NCBI GenBank assembly: GCA_027922465.2 | Contig: BQMF02000030.1 | Location: 868,001 to 932,000, forward strand | DNA: 64,000 nucleotides | Direction of reading: 5' to 3' | DNA from: Turritopsis dohrnii | Taxonomy: Eukaryota > Cnidaria > Hydrozoa > Anthoathecata > Oceaniidae | Shown here: piece by piece, positions 24,867 through 34,506 of the stretch | Layout: the number at the start of each line of letters is the position of its first letter | Numbering within the stretch: the first letter of the stretch is position 1 | The notes under the pieces: generated by a model | The model's database searches: none | The model's input: only the letters and a program-made list of their open reading frames with translations | Told to the model about the DNA's origin: nothing | Program-made: the position numbers and the translations under genes

Positions 24867-27693
24867 CAAAATCGTCAAAAAGTCACTACGACGAAGAGCA
24901 TTTTCATTGAAATTGTGTATATTTTGTATAGAAATGCACTCCTTCACAGTGATTTTTTAACAAATGTGCCGGCTGGGTTATATATGTGTCTCACTAAGGT
25001 TTTGAGATACTTGCCAATGATTCCAAAATAAACTAAACTGATGAGAAATCATAAACTTTCGATGCCCCTAATATAATCACTTTAATCGCTTGCTGTCTTT
25101 GTTATGTATTGGAAGGTGTATTTGTACACGAACCACCTAATAGTTAAAGGTAATTAAAAATAAGTCAAAACATGAACAGGAGCTTTATCGACAACTCCAT
25201 TTATACATACTTGTGCTATCTTGCTCATGCTAATAAAAAGTAAAATATTTTTCACAAGAAACTGTTTGTAAAAGAACGGTACATAACCAGCTCATTAAAT
25301 AATTATCAAAGCATGGATTGTATATAGCCTTATTAAGTGGTTTGTCACGGTTGATCAAAAGTCTCTCCATCAAGGTGAATCACGAACGTCAAAGAATAGT
25401 TGAAGAGTAAGTGATATGTAAAAGATGCTCCTCAATGTACGAAAAATCAGAGGCGTAGCCAGAGGTCAGTCAAAATTTGTGGAGGAGAGTTAAGTCATTT
25501 AGGGCAGAAAAGGAAAGCGTGCAAGTAACCTAATCGCCACTTAAGACTCAAAAGAAATATCGTAATGTTGACTGACCTCGGCTACGCCTCTGAAAAATTA
25601 TACGAATTTATAATTTACATGGCTTTCGAACATTGCCATCAAATAATGCCATAAGTTTTCTTATGTGTTGATTTAACAAACATTTGTGGATTTTAAATCA
25701 AATGAAAACGAATATAAATCAAGTCATTTTTTGCATTTTGATTTCCGGATTTTCATCTCGGTTGTTCCAAAAATTTCCATTGACACCCCGCCATGATTTG
25801 ATGCCTTAGTACCCTTTCTTCAATAACCTTGGTGACTTCCACAATGTTTACTCAAAATATTTAAGTTTCTCCTTTCAATTGAAATTTCAAGACTGAAATG
25901 ATTTTAGGTTTGTTTGGCAAAGATATCTAACTAATAAAATTATTAACATTTCTCTCTGTCAATCATCATAAATCTTTTGAGCATTGGATTTTAGCAGTTC
26001 TTCATTCTTTGTAAGTGTTTTTTTAACCGGGTGAAATTGTCAACTTCTGAACCTTTATTTTCAGTCCAGATTATTTCTTTCATCCAATAACAAAGGCATA
26101 TCAAGAATAAAAGTTTCATGTTAAGATTGAAAATTTCATTTTTTTTTCTGGAATTCTAAGCACCAACCAGTGGCAAGTTTTTTGCTTGCAAAGTCAGGAG
26201 CCCTTAAGGACTAAAAAATTAGAAAATATGAGTCAAGTAAAATCAGTTAAGAGTAGGTCAGGTTTCAGGATCAGAGAAGAAATAAGTGAAAGAATTTGAG
26301 TCTTAATACAGAGGCGTAGCGTCAAAATTTATGGAGGAGAGTTTAGTCATTTAAATAAGTAGTACGAAGTTACTATTACCATCAAATCTCTCAATACACG
26401 CTTTTTTTTATAAGAACAATTTTATAAGAACACGAGCCTCAGATTTGGCCAAAAAATAAGAACAAAATAAGAACAACCCGAGGCTCAAATCATTGTTCCA
26501 AAAATTAAGAACAGCCTGAGCCTGAATTTTCTTGGAAAATAAGAACAGTTCATGATGTGAATTCTCTCATTGGTAAATGGTTTAGAAGGTTATTGGGTTT
26601 TTTTCACCTCCAATAAATGTGCGAATGGGTCATTACCGAACAGCAACCATACTTTTTGCCAGTTGTTTTTAAAAAATATTTCTATTTTACTGGAAGTTCC
26701 ATAAATAAGAAGAACAAAATGAGGCTGAAATTTGAAACTGTGTTCTTAAAGCAAAGAACAAAATAAGAACAATTCAGGCTGAAAAAGGCTCCAAAAATAA
26801 GAACAGCCAGCCTTAGGTCAGATTTTACTGGTTCTTATAAAAAAAAAGCGTGTATGGCGACTTTTATCAAAATGGCAGGTTCGATTTGAAGAAAAAGTCG
26901 AAATATCATAAGATTGCCTGTTACCCTTTTTTTCCTTTTTACAAAGTGTAATTATAGGAAATTTTTATACGTAGCCTCTGTTATGGCCTGAGTTAGCGCA
27001 TTCTACAAGCGAATGATCTGCTGGTAGCAAGTTGAGCAGAAAAGCTCAAGCACATTAGCAAAAGCTGATAATGTTTTTCTTGCAATCACAAATAAGCGAG
27101 ATGACATGAAACGCTGTGGTTTTTTTAGAAACATTTTTCGGTGGTAGTCATTTACTAATTTCCGAGACTGTTCTGGCAGTTTCATGTATTCATTTTTTTT
27201 TTTTTTTTGAATTGATTTTCTGTTGGCTGGAAGGAATTGGAAGTGTAATTCACTGATGTGGGTTTCCATCAAAAGTGCCTGCCTAAGATTTTAAGGCAGA
27301 GATTTTCACTTACTAATAGATGACTGTGGTTTTATTTATGCAATTTTAGGCACTTGCTTATTACATCACATCATATACAATCTGGTATGTACGTTTTTGC
27401 TGCATACTACATTATTAATCTACATTTTTCATGTCACGATAGTATTCTACAATGCCGGTGTCACCGTAAATAACTACTCTCTTAAAAAAGTACTGGACTT
27501 ATTTACTGGGAAATAATTACTCCACAGTCATTATTTCCCAGGAAAAAAGTACTCCTGGGAGTAATTTTTTCCTAGTAAATAAGTAATCCTTCAGGATAAG
27601 TACCCCCTTTATTGCAACAAGTCCGATCAAATTGAAAAGGAGATTTTTGATAACGTTTTTTTTTATCGTAATTTGTTTGCCTTAAATGGATCA
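24867..27693. repeat. 2.39-kb tandem duplication, copy B (with insertion)
   Basis: The second copy begins at CAAAATCGTC (24867), four bases after copy A ends. It differs mainly by the TA-flanked insertion at 26397-26852. Confidence 0.9.
26397..26852. mobile_element. 456-bp Tc1/mariner-like MITE inserted in copy B
   Basis: Termini CACGCTTTTTTTATAAGAAC and GTTCTTATAAAAAAAAAGCG. Copy A preserves the empty site, reading ...TCTCAATATGG..., while copy B reads TCTCAATA-[element]-TATGG. The duplicated TA target is thus shown directly. Internally it has repeated AATAAGAACA and GCCTGAG-like words. Confidence 0.9.
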
Positions 27694-28125
27694 AGTTTTG
27701 CGAAGACAACGTTTTGTGAATTTCTCGATTTTTGATCATTTTCTCAAAAGTTTCTCTATTGGCACACACAGGACACAAAATTCGCGATTTTTCTCCAGAA
27801 TAAAAAAGACATGATTTATCAACCTTCTTTGGATACCACTTCTATTTTGAAAGTTTTTTCTGACTAAATTCCAACAAAATAGCGACTCACGGAAGGCTCT
27901 TTTAATTGTCCCTCGCATCTCAAAAATCTCAATATCGAGTCATTAGGCCAAAGTAAACAAGATCGACTGCATTTCAATGTTCAATGGAATGGCTTCACAG
28001 GGAGTGCTTTTTTCCTGACAGGAGTACTTTTTTACTAGGTAATAAGTACTGGGGGAGTAATTATTTCCTAGAAAAAAAGTACTGAGGGAGCACTTTTTTC
28101 GGGGAGTACTTATTTACGGTTACAC
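27465..28125. mobile_element. Foldback element with AAGTACT-rich inverted arms
   Basis: The left arm starts CACCGTAAATAACTACTC, and the right arm ends GAGTACTTATTTACGGT (about 28012-28125). Both arms carry repeated GTACTT and AATTATTTCC words. The arms are about 130 bp and the centre is unrelated AT-rich DNA. Confidence 0.7.
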
Positions 28126-28199
28126 CGAAGCTTGAACCACTACCAAAGCGAACTAATTCGATATTCGGAAGAATACACGTTTTTTTTATAAGCAACACG

Positions 28200-29060
28200 C
28201 TTATAAGCAACACTAGTAAATTTTCTCAAAAGGTTTAGCAGCAGTACTACATGGATCGACGGGTAGCTTGATAATGGCGAATTCTCAGGATGCGTGCTAG
28301 GTCCGCTCTCAACCGCATAACAAGGTAGTATCGTTGCGGGGCAGGTCATCATATTTGATCACATATCTTCGCTGCCACACTCTATGGAAAAGGCAGTTTA
28401 AGATAGTAAGGACGAAGAGATTTCGCTGAAAGAGTTGTAAGATTACCAGATCGGAAATTGAAAGATTAGGTTGGTTTTTTATGAAAGAAATATAGGAAAG
28501 AGCAGGTTGAAGAATAGAGATGAGGAAAGGACAGGTTAGGAGAGCGTGTGTAACCGTTTCAGATACCTTACAAGAAACACATTGTGGTTGGTTGGGCTTG
28601 GTAGCCTCTCCAAGTACTTAATACCTCATTCTTGGGTAACACATTGTGGAATGCTTTGAATAATACGGTGTACGGTGTAATGTGGTGTACGGAAACCCCG
28701 GAACAGAAAATTCCAAATTGGGGATTTGAGTGGAATTAATACATTGCATTTCATGAAACCCTTTGAAGGGGAAATGGTGTTCCTCAGAGTTTCGTAGATA
28801 GCTTTTACGGTAAAATCTTTAAACTTTGCCTTAACAACCTTGAGAATGGTTGTTTTCCTTGGATAGATTTGGGAAGTGAGCAGAGATATCTCGGGTGGAT
28901 GTTCCAAAGAGCTTCTTTCCAAGGCGGGTAGAAATGAGCTCTTTGTAAGTATAGTAAATATTTTGCAAGATCAAACCATGGGTGGTTGGATTTTGAAGTG
29001 AACATTTGGTTGAGGTATTTAATCGCTATAGCTTTAAAATGGCAATCTGAGACTCAGATT
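28200..29060 (-). pseudogene. Degenerate non-LTR retrotransposon, reverse-transcriptase C-terminal end
   Basis: Read on the minus strand, several frames give fragments typical of the end of a LINE ORF2. Around 28590-28470 is CVSCKVSETVTHALLTCPF, fitting the C-x2-C ... ET..H...C zinc-knuckle of the zf-RVT domain. Upstream, at 28922-28626, is a 98-residue open piece with FMKCNVLIPLKSPIWNFLFR. Frameshifts and stops separate the pieces, so it is dead. The clade is not assigned. Confidence 0.55.
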
Positions 29061-30723
29061 CAGTCCTCCAACGGAAGTTCTCGTGGTAACAAAACTCAAA
29101 AGAAATAGGGGAAGATTTACCTCTATATATTATTTATTAGGGTGGTTAAGAAATAAATAGAGGAATATTAACTTGGATAATAAGAAGATGTTGATGGAAA
29201 TCACCTTACCTCTAAGAGATTTTATCTCCTTTTTAATATTTATACAAAAATAAAATGTATGGTTGGCAAAATTTCAGATTTCCAGCTGTGCTTCAAAATC
29301 CTTATCGTTCATTTCACTAAAACAACATAAAAGTAATATGAAAAACGTCTAAGCAATGTTACCATACGAACTTCCTAAATAACATTGGGGGAATTTTCCT
29401 ACTATATGGTGGGCGATTGTCCGGGGGCAATTGTCCGGGGGGAAATTACTAGAGGGTAATCATCTGGGGAGGGGGATTGTCCAGGGGGGAGTTGTCCATG
29501 AACCAATACACAATGGGGATATCACGTAAATATTTGTTTTGGGTAATTATCAACTATGCGTAGAATTCGAGCGTTACAATCAGCGTATCTCCGTCTTTTA
29601 GGAGGTGGTGGATGTCACGCTAGATTTTGAAGCATTCGGACATGCACAACACTTTCCTCCTTACGTAATATTTCCAAAAATTTCCAGAACGTCGGGTGGC
29701 AAGAAGAAACGTTAGGGTTAAAAGTAATTCTCCAAGGTGTATTGACTAATGCGCTGTCAATATTCCTTATTTATAAACCGAATTCTAGTGATCTTTGTCG
29801 GACACTCCGGTGGACTGTGTCGTAAGTAAACACTTCAAATATCATTTTAGTAGACAATGAGAATATATGAAACTTTGTTGGTTTGGGGGGCAATATTCCG
29901 GGGGGATTTTCCTACCTATATGGGGGCGATTGTCCGGGGGCAATTTTCCGGGAGGTAATGCTCCGGGGGGCAATTTACTAGGGGGCAATTATCCTGGGGG
30001 AATTGTCCAGGGGGGAATTGTCCTGTCACCATTTCACGAGTAGTGATTCATGATGCAATGGCCAATTCCAGTGTTCAATGTTCTAGTTCAATGACACGGT
30101 GCTTGATAGAAAAGGGGATAATAAAATTAAAACAGTTGAAAATACAGAATATCTTTTGTTACAAAGTATCGGTTATTCTCGTTTCTCACTTTTTTTGAAA
30201 GTTTTCTACATAGTAATAACATTTACTAACAAGACAGATATCATTACAAAAACAAAAGTGACTAAATTGATTCGTCATTAGACGTTTTAGCTTTTTAATG
30301 ATTGTCTGGATTACAAATTAACCTATGAAAAGGCTTATGCTTATCCCCCTTCACTGCCATTTCAACCGCTGGAAGAGGAGGAATAGGAGGAGGAATAACA
30401 GTAGTTTAAGGGCGTTTTTCGTGCAGTATTAACAAGAAGGCAATATAATTGTATCTACACAATTGATTAGTTCGCAATTGATAGACTTTTAGAAATAATT
30501 GAATGAATGATTGAGTGACTTTTACTAATCCTACATCTTTACTAAGTCATAACTCAGATCACGAGATCTCTTATTAATTTTTTTGAAATGTGTGACTTCA
30601 AACAATGCCTTTGCATTGATTATACATGATCATTTAAATTATGATCATTATTTTGATGATAACGTCCATATATTGAGGTTATTTGACCATCTCTTCAACC
30701 GACGAAAGTTCACATAAGTTACC
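29060..30723. other. Intergenic with two G-rich repeat blocks; no gene recognised
   Basis: The G-rich blocks are annotated separately. The last few hundred bases before 30724 would hold the acyltransferase promoter and are plain AT-rich DNA. Confidence 0.45.
29390..30025. repeat. Two direct blocks of GGGGGCAATTGTCC-type repeats
   Basis: Blocks at about 29393-29505 and 29905-30022 share TTTTCCTAC.TATATGG.GGGCGATTGTCC and then repeated GGGGGCAATTGTCC-like units. Units occur every 13-20 bp and are strand-asymmetric (G runs on the plus strand). They look like the subterminal repeats of a foldback or solo-arm element. Confidence 0.75.
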
Positions 30724-32037
30724 ATGGAACTAACACATTTATCTACAATTATCGTAACTGCAAAAGATCAACGCAATGCGAAAGAGCAAAAGTTGTCAGC
30801 CTTTGATAACGGAAGGAATGGGACTTTCTTACCTTTAGCATTTTATTACAAGAACAAGGAAGACTTACGTAAATCATACGAGGAAACGTTGGTGACAGCT
30901 CTTGAAGCTACCCTTTTGCAGTATCCAGAATTTGCTGGCTCGTTTGAAACCCAAGAAAATGGCTGTGTTATTCGCTGTGATAACAAAGGTGTCAAACTGG
31001 TAAGATCAACAGGAAACTTTACTTACAAAGATGCTGAAAACTGCAATTTCTCACTGGAAATTCCCGATTCCCAATTGTTTTTGGAAGACAAAAAGGATGA
31101 AGAATCATACATGACCAACGCTCATTTGATAGAGCTTCAAGATAATTCTGTCATCGTTGCTGTCAGGATATCGCATGGAATTTGTGATGGGCATGGGGTC
31201 GCACGCTTTTTGAACGCATGGGGATCAGTTGCTAGAACAGGAGATGTCGGAACTTTCACTAACGACACTAACCGACAATTACTATCTGGAAACGGAAAGG
31301 CGATCATGCAAGAAAAATATCGTGGTGATATACCAATGTCTTCAATAACTATTCCTGCTACAAACCAAGTGGCGTATTTTTCAGTTTCTTATTCGAAGCT
31401 TGATAATCTTAAAAAGGAGCTTTCAAAAGATTTCAGCCCAAGGCAATTCATTTCCCGAAATGACATCATTACTGCTATTTCATGGAAAGCCGCTGTAAAT
31501 GCAAGACTGCATCGAAAAAACGAATACACGGCTTGCGTAATAGTTAAAGACTGTCGGAAAGTACTCGGTCTCTCCGAATGTTATATTGGAAATTGCTGTC
31601 CCTTTTTGGCTCAAAGGCTTCTGACAAGTGATATTGAAAAAATGTCGTTGAAAGAAGTTTGCTTAAAAATTCGTTCATTCTATGGTGTTGTTACTAAAGA
31701 TTACGTCATCGACAATATTAATTGGATGGAGAAAAATGAAAAGAAAAACTCATTATTTTTTAACTGCGTGTCAGGTAACGACTTCATATTTTCGTCAGCT
31801 GCAATGATTTCTTGGTATAGCTTTGATTTTGGCCATGGAAAACCTAATTACGTTACCCCCTCTAAAGACTATGTTGTTGGAACAATATCTATCATGCCTG
31901 TAGCAAACAATGATGGATTGGAAGTAACAGTGGCTTTTGAAGAAGAGGAAATGGCAATCTTTTTGAGTGACAGATATGTAAAAAGTATATGTGACTTAAG
32001 ATATATTTCCAACGGTTATGCGGTGAAACAATTGTAG
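30724..32037 (+). CDS. BAHD-family acyltransferase, intronless
   Basis: A 437-residue single-exon protein, the usual length for the BAHD family (about 430-460 residues). These enzymes move an acyl group from acyl-CoA to an alcohol or amine. The catalytic HxxxD motif is HGICD (His151, Asp155), in RISHGICDGHG. The structural DFGWG motif appears as DFGHG (368-372), in SFDFGHGKP. Also family-like are LLQYPEFAGSF near residue 65, WKAAVNARL near 255 and the YIGNCC segment near 288. The start has a good context (ACCATGG), and no signal peptide is present, so it is probably cytosolic. BAHD enzymes are abundant in plants and fungi and scattered in animals, so this is unusual but not impossible. The acyl donor and acceptor cannot be read from sequence. 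Confidence 0.9.
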   Translation: MELTHLSTIIVTAKDQRNAKEQKLSAFDNGRNGTFLPLAFYYKNKEDLRKSYEETLVTALEATLLQYPEFAGSFETQENGCVIRCDNKGVKLVRSTGNFTYKDAENCNFSLEIPDSQLFLEDKKDEESYMTNAHLIELQDNSVIVAVRISHGICDGHGVARFLNAWGSVARTGDVGTFTNDTNRQLLSGNGKAIMQEKYRGDIPMSSITIPATNQVAYFSVSYSKLDNLKKELSKDFSPRQFISRNDIITAISWKAAVNARLHRKNEYTACVIVKDCRKVLGLSECYIGNCCPFLAQRLLTSDIEKMSLKEVCLKIRSFYGVVTKDYVIDNINWMEKNEKKNSLFFNCVSGNDFIFSSAAMISWYSFDFGHGKPNYVTPSKDYVVGTISIMPVANNDGLEVTVAFEEEEMAIFLSDRYVKSICDLRYISNGYAVKQL

Positions 32038-34500
32038 AAAAAGTATTTGTGTAGGCCGTTTATCTGTTCATTTGCTTTTGATTATGAAAGATATGCTTAA
32101 GTTTCGTTTCTTTCATCATCTTGCTGGCAAATCATTCTTATGTTTTTATTGAATAATTGTAAAACTCTTTGTATGCTCAAGTCTTTTGTAGAGAAAAGCA
32201 GAAATTTAAAAGTGGATTTTTTGTGTGTTCAACGCCTTCTTAGCAATATAATCACTTATTATGAAAAAAGGGATGGTTCACCCTTTAAAGAGGGTTGAAG
32301 ATTCACCAATCCAATCGATGAACCCTATGATGTTTCTTCAGGAATATAGAGATCTTTCCATAAAATACTACACTCTTGATAGGTAGAATTCATAATTGAA
32401 ATTAAGGAATATGATGGCAATATATTCACTACTTTTAACCTGAGTAAAAATCTTTACCAAGTTTAACTTGGAAAAGGATGTGTCAAATTCGCCTTTCTCG
32501 TGTGCTCCATGACGAAAATTTATATTTGGAAATTGGAAGCAGAACATGCAACCATGTCGTAGAGCTTGAAAAACGTTTCGCTACGATCAACCTTATTCAT
32601 ACTATAAGAAAAAACAAAACAAAAAAAAAAGTTCAAAAACGTACTTACCCTAAAGACATTAGTAAATCTTCGTGCAATACTTTCGTAGGGAACGAAAACT
32701 TTGCTTGTTTGATTCTTGATCTAGCAAACCAATCAAAACATTTGAAACGATCAGGACAAATGCACTTTATACTAACAACAAATCTCTCTCTTACCTCTAC
32801 CTGGTCTTATTTGCTCCTATGAAGAAGTTGCCCGTTAAAAAAATGAAATATATGACTTTGTAAGTGTGACACACGTCCGAGTGTTGGGACATACATAGAT
32901 AGATAATGACAAAGACAATTACCTTTTATTCCTATGTAAAAATGTAAGTACAGCAATTTTTCATCTGTAACCTGTTATTTGGCCTGTGTCAGGGCATTCT
33001 ACACACGAATGCTATCATTGTGGTGGAGGGGAAAAGTTAAAATGCATTAGTATAAAGGCCCCCGCTTAGTCGCTATAGATTTCTCTTGCAAATAAAAATT
33101 ATTTAATTATTTTTCAGTGAGTTCAGTGATTCTTTCATTCAGCGTCCATCGGCATTATAAAAGTCTTCTGGCTGCTGAATGTATATTCAACTAACAGATG
33201 TCTGGAAAGGAACTTATAAATTAAGGAAGTTATAAGTTGGATATTTTAAACATCTCATCCATTAGCTCTCAAGGAAATGCTGAGGGACTGTTTTTCTTTC
33301 AATTTCGTTAACTCTCCTTTTGTTCATCTTTTTGTTCATTTTTTTTCAAATTTCTGTGAGAAATGTTTTCTTTGTTTTTTTCCCTCTTCCCACTATTCTA
33401 ATGGGGATTTAAAATTTAGTTTCTGTTTTCGCCAATTTTGTCACATTATTTGGAAATCTTTTTAATCTCTTTCTTTTTCTGTATCAATTGCATTTAGAAT
33501 CCACATGCCTGGTCCTATGTTATGTTTTTTTATTATTTGCTATTTCTATGTATATTAAGTTATGGTCTGAAGAAGCAAAGGTACGTCTGTTTTATGTTGT
33601 TAAGTTTATTTGTAGAGTTGTAGAATGTGTCCAGTCTACTTTGTGTTGTTTGTGAATGAAAGGTATAGTTTAGTTTATTTAGGTTAAACTGTCTCCATAT
33701 GGCAGTAGTTAATTTGTGTTTGTTTAATATTTGATTAAGGACCGATTATCATCTTTTATTTAGCTGTCACCAAAAAATATTTATAGCTTTCGAAATATTG
33801 TCAAGGTTTTTCAATGTCGAAAAGATTGTTACGTAAATAAAAATTCTATTTCCTTAATGTTTGTGATAATGTTATCGATATTATTATTTCAGTTGCCTCA
33901 ATAATCTGGCTTTAATATGTTTGCTAAAGTACATGTTTCCAAGCTAGATAAAATAGTACTAAAATAGTTACTTAAGTTTGATTAAGGATTAATTAACTTA
34001 AGTCTTCTACAAAAATAATATGCTTGTTTTGGGTATTGATTTTCTCCATTATGTTATGGAGTTCTGTGTAGAAAGTGTTTTTTTTTTCATTTGGGGTTTG
34101 GGTGGGGCATATATTGCAATTGTAAGGATGATTTCATTATTGTAGGATATTTCAAATTCTACTATTCTGTTACTTTGATGATGAATTTGTGAGAAAGGTA
34201 GTGTCGAAAGGAATGCTCTTGGTATGTCTGAGGGTGGGGATGCTATATTATATTTATCCCATTTTTTGGGTTATTTCTAGGGCAGTTGTCTGGTCTGCTC
34301 TAGTGTCTATTATCATTGTGATGTGAAACTTAGATACGATGGTTTTGTTAATTATTAAATTATTTATATTTGGAGGTCTTGCTTTTAGAACAATTTATGT
34401 TTATTTCCGCAATCCTTAGGACACTGCCTTTCTCACTGTTGTTGAATGTGTATTGAGAAAAAGTAAATTATAACTTAAATTATAAATTAGAAAATAATAA
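32038..34500. other. Intergenic; no gene recognised
   Basis: A 114-codon ORF at 32478-32822 is the longest; it is lysine-rich, has no motif I know and no supporting neighbour, so I do not call it a gene. The rest is AT-rich without clear repeats. Confidence 0.45.
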
Positions 34501-34506
34501 AAATAA

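Noticed and set aside
29390..30025. CRISPR-like spaced repeats
   Set aside because: Units are irregular in length and spacing, lack unique spacers, and the genome is animal.
32478..32822. 114-codon plus-strand ORF as a gene
   Set aside because: No recognised motif, lysine/AT-driven composition, no splice or neighbour support.
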